Source of the DNA: Arthrobacter sp. H16F315
GTDB taxonomy: Bacteria > Actinomycetota > Actinomycetes > Actinomycetales > Micrococcaceae
Assembly (NCBI RefSeq): GCF_024124825.1
Contig: NZ_JAMXSS010000002.1
Coordinates: 1,860,001 to 1,924,000, forward strand
Reading direction: 5' to 3'
DNA: 64,000 nt
Shown here: positions 25,284 through 34,930 of the stretch, in pieces
Layout of the letters: each line of letters begins with the position of its first letter
Position numbering within the stretch: the first letter of the stretch is position 1
Position numbers and translations under genes: made by a program
The notes under the pieces: generated by a model
What the model was told of the DNA's origin: nothing
The model's input: only the letters and a program-made list of their open reading frames with translations
Database searches by the model: none

Positions 25284-26777
25284 TCAGCCGGCTAGCTCCA
25301 GCCGGACCTCGCGGGTGGTGATGTCGGCCGCGACCACCCGGACCCGGACCTGGGTGCCGGGTTCCAGTTCGCCCGGGCAGCGGGCAGTGACGGCGGGCTC
25401 GGCGATTTGGACGATTCCAGCGGGCCCGCCGGTGGTGCCGGCGGGCCCGGTGCCGTTTTTGCCGGTACCGTTCTTTCCGCTCCGGGCCGGTTTGGAGCCG
25501 GAGATCACGACGGCGTCGAACTCCTGGCCAACGTGGTTGACCAGCAGCGCCGCCTCGACGGTATCGAGCGAGAGGCGCTCCAGCCTGGCCGCCAGCTGGT
25601 CCGAGGCTGCCATGATCGACGGGAGCGACGGCAGGGCTTCCCGGGCCCAGGCCGGGACAGCCGTGCCGTTGCTGAGCGCCTCGCAGATCACCAGGACAAA
25701 GCGGTCCACCAGGCGTCGGAGCGGGGCCGTGGAGTGGGCGTAGGCGGCGCCGATGGCTGCCTGGACCGCGGCCCCGGGCACCGTGCCATCGAAGGGCGTG
25801 TAGCCGGCGCCGCGGAACAGCATGCCGGCCGAGTGCACGATCGCCAGCTGCCGCGGATCCGTGGGATCCAGCGTGCGCAGGTATTCGCCGTAGCTCATGT
25901 CGGCGTTCCAGGGCCTGCCAAGGGCGCGGGTCTGGCGGTGGAAATGAGCCAGCGACGCTTCATCCGGCGCCGGCATGGTGCGCAGGATACCGACTTTGCC
26001 TTCGAGCATGATCCCTGCGGCGGCCATTCCCGTCATCAGGGAAATCTGGGCGTTCCAGTCTTCCACGGGCAGCGGCGGGGCAGCGACAATCCGGTAGCCG
26101 CCGTCGGGCAGCTGTTCGATTTCCTGTTCGGGCATGTTCAGGCTGGCGCCGCCGCGGAGCCGTTCGAGCTCTACCCGCTTCATCCCGACTTCCTTGAGCA
26201 GCTCCAGCAGCGGCGCGGCCGTGCCGGCGTCGAGGTCGGCCTGGACACCCTGGTAGCTGAGTTTGGCCCGGCTGCGGACGGTGGCACGGCGGACCAGCAC
26301 TTCCGACACCTCCGCGGTGGTGTCCAGCTCGAATTCCCACACAAAGGCGGCACACCGTTGCCCGGCCAGCAGGCTTCCGGCTTCTTCGCTGATGACTTCC
26401 GGGTGCAACGGGATCCGGCCGTCCGGGGTGTAGTACGTTTGGCCGCGACGGCGGGTCTCGGCGTCGAGCGCTCCGCCGGGGACAACAAAGGAGGGGACAT
26501 CGGCGATCGCGTAGAAGACCTTGTATCCCGCGCCGGAACGGTCGATGAAGAGGGCCTGGTCCAGATCGGTGGAAGACGCAGGATCGATGGTCACAAACTC
26601 GATGTGGGTGAAATCCAGCTCCGGCAGTTCGTGTCCGGCGACGGCTTCCTTCGCTTCCCGCAGCGCGTCCTCGGGGAACGGTCCGGGCAGCTCCAGGGTT
26701 GTGCGCAACGCGTTGAGCGCCTCGGCAAGGCGGCTCTCCTGCTGGTGGACATTCGGGGTCAAGCGATGCTGGGACAC
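25284..26777 (-). CDS. RNB-domain exoribonuclease (RNase II family)
   Basis: A 497-residue RNase II-type 3'-5' exoribonuclease. The RNB catalytic motif FVTIDPASSTDLDQAL, with the metal-binding Asp residues, lies near residue 60. Further conserved parts are YAIADVPSFV and the HSTAPLRRLVDRF helix near residue 350. A C-terminal segment resembles an S1-like RNA-binding fold, interrupted by a Gly/Lys/Asn linker (SGKNGTGKNGTG). GTG 26777 is preferred to the open frame back to 26930, because the longer part is arginine-rich antisense of the ferritin-like gene. It is 41 bases from that divergent gene. Confidence 0.88.
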   Translation of the reverse strand: MSQHRLTPNVHQQESRLAEALNALRTTLELPGPFPEDALREAKEAVAGHELPELDFTHIEFVTIDPASSTDLDQALFIDRSGAGYKVFYAIADVPSFVVPGGALDAETRRRGQTYYTPDGRIPLHPEVISEEAGSLLAGQRCAAFVWEFELDTTAEVSEVLVRRATVRSRAKLSYQGVQADLDAGTAAPLLELLKEVGMKRVELERLRGGASLNMPEQEIEQLPDGGYRIVAAPPLPVEDWNAQISLMTGMAAAGIMLEGKVGILRTMPAPDEASLAHFHRQTRALGRPWNADMSYGEYLRTLDPTDPRQLAIVHSAGMLFRGAGYTPFDGTVPGAAVQAAIGAAYAHSTAPLRRLVDRFVLVICEALSNGTAVPAWAREALPSLPSIMAASDQLAARLERLSLDTVEAALLVNHVGQEFDAVVISGSKPARSGKNGTGKNGTGPAGTTGGPAGIVQIAEPAVTARCPGELEPGTQVRVRVVAADITTREVRLELAG

Positions 26778-26818
26778 GGAAATCAGAGTAGCTTCATTTG
26801 CACTATTAGTCTTGGACC

Positions 26819-27490
26819 ATGAGCAGATTCCCGGCTGATCCCGCCCGCTACAACAGCTTTCTAAGGGATCTTTTCGGCGTGATGGCCTACACCGAACTCT
26901 CCGCTTTCGAGCGGCTCTCCTCCGACGCACGGTACGCGCCCACCCTGCACGACCGGGCAGCGCTGGGACGTATCGCCGTGATCGAGTTCCAGCACTACGA
27001 ACTCGTCAGCTCCAGGCTCGAAGCCATGGGCCTGGACACCGAGGAAGCCATGCTGCCGTTCCAGCCGTCGGTGGACCACTTCCATAAACGCACCCGCCCG
27101 GCGGACTGGCACGAGTCCCTCATCAAGGCGTACGTGATCGACACCGTTTCCGCCGACGCCTACCGCGCCATGTCCCGCTATCTCGACGCAGGCACACGTG
27201 CCCTGGTGGAGCAGGTCCAGGCCGGCGACGAAGCGGCAGCGGTGCTGCGGGAACGGCTCCGGGCCGCCCTCGCAGATGACCCGAAGCTGGCGTCGCGGCT
27301 GGCACTGTGGGCCCGGCGACTGCTGGGGGAGGTCCTCAACGAGGCGCAGCGGATGAGCTTCGAGCACGCCTTCGCCGACCGGCTGATCGGCGCGGATGAG
27401 GATGGGCCGAGGGAGCTTGTCCGAGCCCTGCTGCGGGAACTGGCAGCGAACCACGCACGCCGGATGACGCAGCTCGGCCTTGCCGGCTGA
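26819..27490 (+). CDS. Ferritin-like fold protein
   Basis: A 223-residue helical protein of a ferritin-like family common in actinobacteria. Glu/His residues that could bind a di-iron site are seen as FGVMAYTELSAFERLS, VIEFQHYELVSSRLE and LRELAANHARRMTQL. Whether it is an enzyme (the fold is shared with tRNA hydroxylases of the MiaE type) or a storage protein cannot be decided from sequence. ATG 26819. It is divergent from the RNB ribonuclease and convergent with thiE. Confidence 0.75.
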   Translation: MSRFPADPARYNSFLRDLFGVMAYTELSAFERLSSDARYAPTLHDRAALGRIAVIEFQHYELVSSRLEAMGLDTEEAMLPFQPSVDHFHKRTRPADWHESLIKAYVIDTVSADAYRAMSRYLDAGTRALVEQVQAGDEAAAVLRERLRAALADDPKLASRLALWARRLLGEVLNEAQRMSFEHAFADRLIGADEDGPRELVRALLRELAANHARRMTQLGLAG

Positions 27491-27501
27491 GTAGGCGGGC
27501 C

Positions 27502-28221
27502 TTAGCGTTCCGCGGCGTCGAGGGCGGCAAGCAGGGCCCGGGCTGCGCCCTCGGGATCGGTGGCCTCGGTGATCGCGCGGACCACGACGATCCTGCCGGC
27601 GCCCGCGGCCACCACTTGCTCCACATTGCCCAAGTCGATGCCGCCTATCGCAAACCACGGCCGCGCGCCCCAGACGTTCCCCGCAGCCTCGCTCCCGGCA
27701 TTTCTCCGCTGCTGGGCGTCGGACCCGCCGACCGCGTCCGCCGCGTAGCGGACGAGGTCAAGTCCGACGGCGGCGCGGCCCGGCTTTGTGGGGGTGGCCC
27801 ATACCGGGCCGACACAGAAGTAGGCCAGACCGTTCCGGCCGGAAGTTGCGGCTATCGCGGCGTCCACCTGGGCCGGAGTGTGGGTGGACAGCCCGATCGC
27901 GGTGTCCTGGCCGAGGAAGTCCCGCGCCGCCCCGACCGGGATGTCCTTTTGCCCAATATGGAACACCGGCGCCCCGGCCAGGGAGGCGAGGTCCGCCCGG
28001 TCGTTGACTGCCCAAAGCCGGCCATGACGGCGGGCCGCCTGCTGCAGGACCGCCAGCAGTTCCAGCTCCTCGGCGGCTTCCAGGGATTTGTCGCGCAGCT
28101 GGATGATGTCGACGCCGCCGGCAAAGGCCGAGTCCACGAAGTCTGCAAAGTCGCCGCGGTCCCGGCGCGCGTCGGTGCAGAGATAAAGGCGGGCGGTGGT
28201 GAGGGCGGCATCCTGGCTCAT
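27502..28221 (-). CDS. thiE: Thiamine-phosphate synthase
   Basis: A 239-residue TIM-barrel enzyme that joins hydroxymethylpyrimidine diphosphate with thiazole phosphate to give thiamine phosphate. Family motifs: [42 protein letters not shown] and [13 protein letters not shown]. It faces away from the thiO-thiS-thiG operon, and the TPP riboswitch lies between them on the + strand. No TPP element is seen for thiE on its own strand. A small insertion around residues 177-190 ([14 protein letters not shown]) is unusual. Confidence 0.93.
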   Translation of the reverse strand: MSQDAALTTARLYLCTDARRDRGDFADFVDSAFAGGVDIIQLRDKSLEAAEELELLAVLQQAARRHGRLWAVNDRADLASLAGAPVFHIGQKDIPVGAARDFLGQDTAIGLSTHTPAQVDAAIAATSGRNGLAYFCVGPVWATPTKPGRAAVGLDLVRYAADAVGGSDAQQRRNAGSEAAGNVWGARPWFAIGGIDLGNVEQVVAAGAGRIVVVRAITEATDPEGAARALLAALDAAER

Positions 28222-28254
28222 GTTTCCAGCCTAGTTCCTCTACACTGGGCCAAT

Positions 28255-28364
28255 ACCGCGGGAGCCCGCCGCCGTCCACGCCACTGGCGACCGGCAATGG
28301 CAGGCTGAGAGGGCGTAGGAGCCGACCGCTTGACCTGATCCGGTTAGTACCGGCGTAGGGAAGG
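28255..28364 (+). ncRNA. TPP (thi-box) riboswitch
   Basis: Sequence landmarks of the TPP riboswitch are in order: the GGGAGCC entry of P1/P2 (28260-28266), GGCTGAGAGGGC (about 28303), then TTGACCTGATCCGGTTAGTA and CCGGCGTAGGGAAGG, ending just before the ATG at 28373. It should fold on thiamine pyrophosphate and reduce expression of thiO-thiS-thiG. The element ends about eight bases from the start codon, so control of translation initiation is likely. Confidence 0.93.
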
Positions 28365-28372
28365 AATCCTCT

Positions 28373-29760
28373 ATGGACGGCACCTTCGTCCCCGGCACGG
28401 CCCGTGGAAGCGACGCAACCTCGGCTGCGGCCGCCGCGGATGACCTCAAAAACCCCGAATGTTACGACGTGGCCGTGATTGGGGGCGGCGTTGTTGGCCA
28501 CGGGATCGCCTGGGCGGTCCGGCGCTCGGGCCGATCGGTCGCGTTGATCGACGACGCCCCCGGAACAGGAGCCAGCTGGGCTGCCGCCGGCATGCTTGCC
28601 CCAGTGAGCGAACTGCACTACCAGGAAGAGGCCCTCCTGGAGCTTATGCTGGAATCCTCCCGCCTCTGGCCGGCATTCGCGGCCGGATTGGACGGCGCCG
28701 GGGGCGGCACGGGGGGCTCCCGGACGGGCTACCTCACCACGCCGACCCTCGCCGTGGGTGTCGACGCCGCCGACCGCCGGGCGCTCGCGGACCTGCGCAC
28801 CGCCCAGCAGGCTGCCGGCCTCAGCGTCGAGCCGCTGACCGTCCGTGAGGCACGAAGGCGAGAGCCGCTGCTGAGTCCGGGCATCTCCTGTGCCTTCGAT
28901 ATTCCCGCAGACCACCAGGTGGACCCGCGCCTGCTGCTGGCCCGGATCAGGGAACTGCTGCGCACCGACAGGCGCTGTACCATCATCGCCAGGCGTGCCG
29001 GGGGGCTGGTCTGGGAGCAGGGTCGGGTAGCCGGCGCCAGCCTCATCGGCGGCGGTTCCATCCGGGCCAGGGACACCATTGTGGCCAACGGCCTTGGCGC
29101 CGCCACACTTGAGGGGCTGCCCGCGGGGCTGGAGTTTCCCCTGCGGCCGGTCCACGGGGACATCCTTCGGCTCCGCGTCCCGGCGAAACTGCGGCCGCTG
29201 CTCACCGCCACGGTGCGCGGGCTGGTGCGCGGAGTGCCGGTCTACATCGTCCCCCGGCAGGACGGCACGGTGGTGATCGGCGCCACCCAGCGCGAGGACG
29301 CCCTCGGCGACGACAACCCGGATGCTGCCACCCAAGGTGGTGTCCCGGGCCGGGCGGTGTCCGCCGGCGGTGTTTACCAGCTGCTGCGTGATGCCCAGCA
29401 GCTGGTCCCCGCCGTCGCCGAACTGGAATTGCTGGAGGCCACTGCCCGGGCCCGGCCGGGGACCCCGGACAACGCGCCGCTGCTGGGCCGGGTGGCGGCG
29501 CGGGGGCGTCCGGGAGAGATCGCCGGTTTGATGATAGCGACCGGCTTTTTCCGGCACGGCATCCAGCTCACACCCGCCGCCGCCAGGATCTGCTGTGAGT
29601 TGCTGGACGGAACCGTGGATTCCCGTTGGAAGCACTTCCGCCCGGACAGGTTCGCCACCGGCAGTCAAACCAACAGACCGGCCGCAGCCGGCCCCCAGAG
29701 GCCGTCCCCGAAGATCATCACCCATCCGAACACCCACCCCGAAGAAAACAAGGAAGCGGT

Positions 29761-29764
<4 letters not shown>
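28373..29764 (+). CDS. thiO: Glycine oxidase / FAD-dependent amino acid oxidase ThiO
   Basis: A 463-residue FAD enzyme that oxidises glycine to the imine used for the thiamine thiazole ring. The dinucleotide fold is VAVIGGGVVGHGIAWAVRR, starting near residue 36, and the C-terminal FAD part includes the segment TPDNAPLLGRVAAR with IAGLMIATGFFRHGI. An N-terminal extension of about 30 residues precedes the fold. It starts right after the TPP riboswitch and overlaps thiS by four bases (ATGA). A C-terminal tail of about 40 residues after the domain is low complexity. Confidence 0.92.
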
Positions 29765-30821
<1,057 letters not shown>

Positions 30822-30888
30822 GTGCGGCGGGCGGGTCCCGGGGCGGAATCCGGCCCGGCCGGCGTGCCGGGACCCGGCCGGGACCTCG

Positions 30889-31191
30889 CTAGTAGCGCAG
30901 GATGGCGGTCAGCCTGGCAGTATCGCGGCTGGTGCGGTTCCGACCCAGGTACAGCACGGACGCCGTGGCGGCCGCTGCGCCCAGCAGGATGGGCAGTATC
31001 CACGGAATCCAGCTCAGTCCCGGCTGATAGCCCAGCCCCGCGGCGCTAAAAAGGATCCAGCTCAGCATCCCCACCGTGAGAGATGCTCCGGCGGGCACCG
31101 CGATGCCGTACTTGGCGTGCCGCTTGTCATTGGCCCACACGACAAAACCAGCGGCGACGGTCACCAGGACCACCACAATCAGGGACAGCAT
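30889..31191 (-). CDS. Small membrane protein, 100 aa
   Basis: No recognised family. Three hydrophobic segments are seen: LSLIVVVLVTVAAGFVVWA at the N-terminus, a middle one about SLTVGMLSWILFSAAGL, and WIPWILPILLGAAAATASVL. A basic, Arg-rich C-terminus follows, facing the cytoplasm if the positive-inside rule applies. It starts 68 bases beyond DUF3107 on the same strand, and a hairpin lies between them. Confidence 0.6.
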   Translation of the reverse strand: MLSLIVVVLVTVAAGFVVWANDKRHAKYGIAVPAGASLTVGMLSWILFSAAGLGYQPGLSWIPWILPILLGAAAATASVLYLGRNRTSRDTARLTAILRY

Positions 31192-31220
31192 GTTCGGACT
31201 CCTTGCGGGTTGGGTCTGGG

Positions 31221-31245
31221 GCCGGGCAGCACGGCGCTGCCCGGC
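31221..31245. terminator. Hairpin between DUF3107 and the small membrane protein gene
   Basis: A 10-bp perfect GC-rich stem (31221-31230 with 31236-31245, five-base loop) lies 15 bases after the DUF3107 stop on the minus strand. There is no T-run, so it may be a weak or non-canonical terminator or an RNA processing site. Confidence 0.4.
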
Positions 31246-31259
31246 GTCACAGCTGGTGC

Positions 31260-31484
31260 CTAGACCGCGCCGAAACCTACGCGGCGCACTTCCTCGGCGC
31301 CGATCTCGACATAGCCCAGGACGTTCGCGGGAATGATGATCAGGCGGCCTTTTTCGTCAGTCAGGCGCAGCTCCGTGCCCTTCGCGATTGCTTCGCCGAC
31401 CACCTTGGCTACGGCGTCGGCTTCCTGCGCCGATTCCAGGACAATTTCGCGGCCGATGTTCTGAATGCCGATCTTTACTTCCAC
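31260..31484 (-). CDS. DUF3107 family small protein
   Basis: A 74-residue protein of the actinobacterial DUF3107 family (I recall TB9.4/Rv3208A in M. tuberculosis). The start MEVKIGIQNIGREIVLES and the stretch GRLIIIPANVLGYVEIG are typical; it is probably a compact alpha/beta cytoplasmic protein. GTG start with a GGGAGG ribosome binding site. It lies 53 bases after a TetR gene on the same strand, matching the order in mycobacteria. Function unknown. Confidence 0.85.
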   Translation of the reverse strand: MEVKIGIQNIGREIVLESAQEADAVAKVVGEAIAKGTELRLTDEKGRLIIIPANVLGYVEIGAEEVRRVGFGAV

Positions 31485-31537
31485 AGCAAGGCCTCCCAGC
31501 CAATCAAAGTTCTTAGGGTGTTATGTCTATTTGTAGC

Positions 31538-32203
31538 CTAGGTTTCCTTGGGGAAGCGGGAGATTCCGCGCCAAGCTAAACGGTAGATCAGATCGCTGGC
31601 CACATCGAGGTCGAGGTTACCGTCCGTTTCCAGCCAGTACCGGGCGCTCACCTGCGCCAGCCCGGCCAGTCCCCGGCCCAGCAGTTGGGCCTCCAGCTCC
31701 GGCAGCTTGGTGTCCTCGGCAATGACCTGCCCAACGGCGTCGGCAAAGGTCTTGTTAAAAGCCTCCAGCCGGGCGCTGACGTCGACGTCATTGACCAGGT
31801 CGGATTCGAAGACAAGACGGTGGGCCTGATCATCGCTGGCGATGAAGCGGAAGTAGGCCCGCATCACAGCCTGGACGCGCTCGTCGTTATCCGTCGTGGA
31901 GTTCAGGGCACCCAGCAGCAGCCCAATCAGGATGCTCAGCTGGCTGTCCAGGAGGGCCAGATACAACTCGCGTTTGGACGGGAAGTGCTGGTACAACACG
32001 GGCTTACTGACATGGGCGGTCTCCGCAATCTCGTCCATCGCGGCGCCGTGGTACCCGTTGGCGACAAAGACTTCCTGGGCCGCCGCGAGCAGCTGTGCCC
32101 GGCGTTCATCACGGGGAAGCCGCGCCGATCGCGATCCGCTGCGGGCCGGGACGTTGGGGGACTTTCCGGCCTGCCCCTGCTCAACGGGTGCCTGGTGAAC
32201 CAC
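31538..32203 (-). CDS. TetR-family transcriptional regulator
   Basis: A 221-residue regulator. The N-terminal helix-turn-helix is clear: MDEIAETAHVSKPVLYQHFP with SKRELYLALLD following. The C-terminal ligand domain is all helical. It resembles the Rv3208 group that precedes DUF3107 in actinobacteria. The upstream region shared with the divergent moeZ gene (84 bases) is the likely operator zone, but I cannot point to a certain palindrome. Effector unknown. Confidence 0.87.
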   Translation of the reverse strand: MVHQAPVEQGQAGKSPNVPARSGSRSARLPRDERRAQLLAAAQEVFVANGYHGAAMDEIAETAHVSKPVLYQHFPSKRELYLALLDSQLSILIGLLLGALNSTTDNDERVQAVMRAYFRFIASDDQAHRLVFESDLVNDVDVSARLEAFNKTFADAVGQVIAEDTKLPELEAQLLGRGLAGLAQVSARYWLETDGNLDLDVASDLIYRLAWRGISRFPKET

Positions 32204-32287
32204 TGTAGGCCTACTTTCGCTTGCTGTTACGTCTACTTTACGTGCCAGTAATATGACCTGGCGGCATCTTCGGGCATAGATTGAAGT

Positions 32288-33508
32288 ATGGCCTCCCAGT
32301 TGACTTCAAATGCAGCCCCCGCCACACCGGCAACAGCGTCCGGAGTGCCCGGGCCGCTGGTGGAAGCGGCCGAAGGCCTGAGCCCCGAGGAGGTGGAGCG
32401 TTACTCACGGCACCTGATCATTCCGGAAATCGGGGTCATCGGTCAGCGCCGCCTGAAGAATGCCAGGGTCCTTGTGATCGGCGCCGGCGGGCTCGGTTCC
32501 CCCGCGTTGCTCTACCTGGCCGCGGCGGGCGTGGGCACGCTGGGTATCGTCGACGACGACACGGTCGATCTGAGCAACCTCCAGCGCCAGGTGATCCACG
32601 GCGCAGCGGATGTAGGACGGCCCAAGACCGAGTCCGCACGCGACGCCATTGCCGCCCTGAACCCATTGGTGGAGGTACGGCTGCACCAGCTCCGGCTTGA
32701 TGCGTCCAACGCGCTGGAACTTTTCGCCGGCTACGACCTCATCCTCGACGGCGCCGACAACTTCGAAACGCGCTACCTCGTCAACGATGCTGCAGCGATC
32801 CTCGGCAAGCCCTACGTCTGGGGTTCGATCTTCCGCTTCGACGGGCAGGTCAGCGTCTTCTGGGAACAGCATGGCCCCACCTACCGGGACCTGTACCCTG
32901 AAGCGCCGCCAGCGGGATCAGTGCCGTCCTGCGGAGAGGGCGGCGTATTCGGGATGCTGTGCGCCGCCGTCGGCGCGCTTATGGTGACGGAGGCCGTCAA
33001 GCTGATTACGGGCGTCGGGCGCTCCCTGCTGGGCCGGGTGGCGCTCTTCGACGCCCTGGGCGGCAGCTGGCGCGAAATCAAAGTCTCCCGCGATCCGGAG
33101 GCGGAGCGGATTACCGCGCTGACCGACTATGAAGCTTTTTGCGGTATTCCGCCGGCTGCGGACGCCGGCACCGAACACACCGTGACGGCCGCGCAACTGG
33201 CAACGATGCTCGCCTCCCGCAAGGCCGGGCTTAAGGACTTCCAGCTGGTCGACGTGCGCGAGAGCGGGGAATACGAGATCGTCCGGATCGACGGAGCGGT
33301 GCTGATCCCGCAGGGCCGGATCCTAGCCGGCGAGGCGTGGCAGGAGCTCCCGCAGGACACGGACATCGTCTTCCACTGCAAGGCCGGTACCCGGTCGGCA
33401 GCCGTACTCGCCGCCGCCCGTGCCGCAGGCTATCAGCGCGTCAGCCACCTTGACGGCGGAATCCTGGCGTGGGTCCGGGATGTTGAACCGGGCAAACCTG
33501 TCTACTGA
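32288..33508 (+). CDS. moeZ: MoeZ/MoeB-type adenylyltransferase-sulfurtransferase
   Basis: A 406-residue fusion. The N-terminal ThiF/MoeB/HesA domain has the nucleotide fold VLVIGAGGLGSPALLYLAAA and the region DDTVDLSNLQRQVIHG with the catalytic Arg. The C-terminal rhodanese domain has the active-site cysteine in FHCKAGTRSAAVL (near residue 365). The protein adenylates and sulfurates small ubiquitin-like carriers (MoaD, CysO, ThiS). It lies 1.5 kb past the thiS-thiG genes, which have no ThiF, so it is a good candidate to activate ThiS. ATG 32288. The gene I recall in mycobacteria is Rv3206c. Confidence 0.9.
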   Translation: MASQLTSNAAPATPATASGVPGPLVEAAEGLSPEEVERYSRHLIIPEIGVIGQRRLKNARVLVIGAGGLGSPALLYLAAAGVGTLGIVDDDTVDLSNLQRQVIHGAADVGRPKTESARDAIAALNPLVEVRLHQLRLDASNALELFAGYDLILDGADNFETRYLVNDAAAILGKPYVWGSIFRFDGQVSVFWEQHGPTYRDLYPEAPPAGSVPSCGEGGVFGMLCAAVGALMVTEAVKLITGVGRSLLGRVALFDALGGSWREIKVSRDPEAERITALTDYEAFCGIPPAADAGTEHTVTAAQLATMLASRKAGLKDFQLVDVRESGEYEIVRIDGAVLIPQGRILAGEAWQELPQDTDIVFHCKAGTRSAAVLAAARAAGYQRVSHLDGGILAWVRDVEPGKPVY

Positions 33509-33550
33509 CTGCCTGAAACTTAAGTGACCCATAGCGGAAAGGCCAGTGAA

Positions 33551-34582
33551 ATGGGCGCGAAAATAAACGCAACACCACAGCATAAAATCGGTTCCGGTTT
33601 CGGCAGGGACTCCACGGCAGCGGAGGTAATTGCCGGGATCGACCTGCACGGTAAGACCGCCATCGTCACCGGCGGATACTCCGGCTTGGGCCTGGAAACC
33701 GTCCGGGCACTGGCCTCGGCGGGCGCCGCGGTGACAGTTCCGGCACGGCGTCCGGAGCACGCACGGGAAGTCCTCGCCGAGGCCGCCATCCCGTCCGGGA
33801 CCGACGCGGGGCAGGTGAGCGTCGCCGCCCTTGACCTGGCCGAGCAGTCGAGCGTCAAAGACTTCGCAGCGATGTTCCTGGCCGCTGGCCAGGCCGCCGG
33901 CGCCGACGGGGGAATCCGCAGCCTGGACATCCTGATCAACAACGCCGCCATTATGGCCAGCCCCGAACGCCGGGTGGGTCCCGGCTGGGAGTCGCAGTTC
34001 GCCACGAACCACCTGGGCCATTTTGCCCTCACCAACCTGCTCTGGCCCGCGCTGGCTGCCGCGCCCGGGGCCCGGGTGGTGTCGCTGTCCTCCACCGGGC
34101 ACAAGCTCTCGCCGATCCGTTTCGATGACGTCAACTTCGAGTCCGGCTATGACAAGTGGCGGGCCTATGGGCAGGCCAAAACGGCGAACTCGTTGTTCGC
34201 CGTGCAGCTGGACAGCTTGGGCCGGGACTCAGGGGTCCGTGCCTTCGCGGTGCACCCGGGTGGGATCATGACGGAACTCCAGCGCCACCTGCCCAGGGAA
34301 GAGATGATTGCCTCCGGCTGGATGGACGAGTCCGGCAAGGTTGACTCGCGTTTCAAGACCCCGGCCCAGGGAGCGGCGACGTCCGTGTGGGCGGCAACGT
34401 CGCCGGCGCTTGCGGGTATGGGAGGTGCCTACTGCGAGGACTGCGACATCGCGGAGCCCACGGCGACGGGCTCGCCCGAGGCGCGGATCAGGGGCGTGGA
34501 CGCGCATGCGGTCGACCTCGCTGATGCTGCCAGGCTTTGGACGCTGTCCGCTGAGCTGACGGGAATCAACGCTTTCGGCTGA
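33551..34582 (+). CDS. Short-chain dehydrogenase/reductase
   Basis: A 343-residue NAD(P)-dependent oxidoreductase of the SDR superfamily, near the retinol-dehydrogenase-like group. Cofactor motif TGGYSGLG (TGxxxGxG, about residues 39-46), NNAA in DILINNAAIM, and catalytic Ser with YxxxK in YGQAKTANSLFAVQL are present. The substrate is unknown. ATG 33551 matches a normal N-terminus. It is co-directional with moeZ at 42 bases but has no clear functional link. Confidence 0.85.
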   Translation: MGAKINATPQHKIGSGFGRDSTAAEVIAGIDLHGKTAIVTGGYSGLGLETVRALASAGAAVTVPARRPEHAREVLAEAAIPSGTDAGQVSVAALDLAEQSSVKDFAAMFLAAGQAAGADGGIRSLDILINNAAIMASPERRVGPGWESQFATNHLGHFALTNLLWPALAAAPGARVVSLSSTGHKLSPIRFDDVNFESGYDKWRAYGQAKTANSLFAVQLDSLGRDSGVRAFAVHPGGIMTELQRHLPREEMIASGWMDESGKVDSRFKTPAQGAATSVWAATSPALAGMGGAYCEDCDIAEPTATGSPEARIRGVDAHAVDLADAARLWTLSAELTGINAFG

Positions 34583-34930
34583 CGCCGGGCTGGCGGAACT
34601 ACCCGGCGGAGCTGGCTGAATACCAGCAACCAGCCGATCAGGGACATTGCCTCCGGAGGCTGTCCGGCGGAGTGTCGCTGAGGGCCCTGGCCAGGACAGA
34701 GCAGCCGGGCCTGAGACAGGGAATTAGTGTTAGGCCTCCAACTGGGCCACCTCAGCCTGGCCGTCCAGGCATGCATCGGCCAGAGCTTGCAACTGGCGCC
34801 GCGTCCGCCGTCGGGAGGAGGGGGATGCTGACACGGACCGTGTCCGGCAGGCAGAGTTCGCCACAAAATACCGCAGCTGCGGTCTGCAACTCAGGTCATT
34901 GTGGGCTGAGAGTCCGGCAGGACCAGCGCC
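34583..34930. other. Gene-poor region between the SDR gene and hemA
   Basis: About 348 bases with no convincing gene. On the minus strand a frame ending at TAA near 34731 reads RRQLQALADACLDGQAEVAQ and could be the end of a small helical protein; a GTG about 44 codons upstream could start it. I cannot separate this from chance. No tRNA or hairpin terminator stands out. Confidence 0.35.

Noticed and set aside
27758-29737. 659-codon open frame on the minus strand
   Set aside because: It is antisense to thiO and part of thiE; residues are Gly/Arg/Pro-rich with no family motif. It is an effect of high GC.
30833-30875. Terminator between thiG and the small membrane gene
   Set aside because: A 9-bp stem (30833-30841 with 30867-30875) exists but the loop is 25 bases and there is no T-run; in such GC-rich DNA it may be chance.
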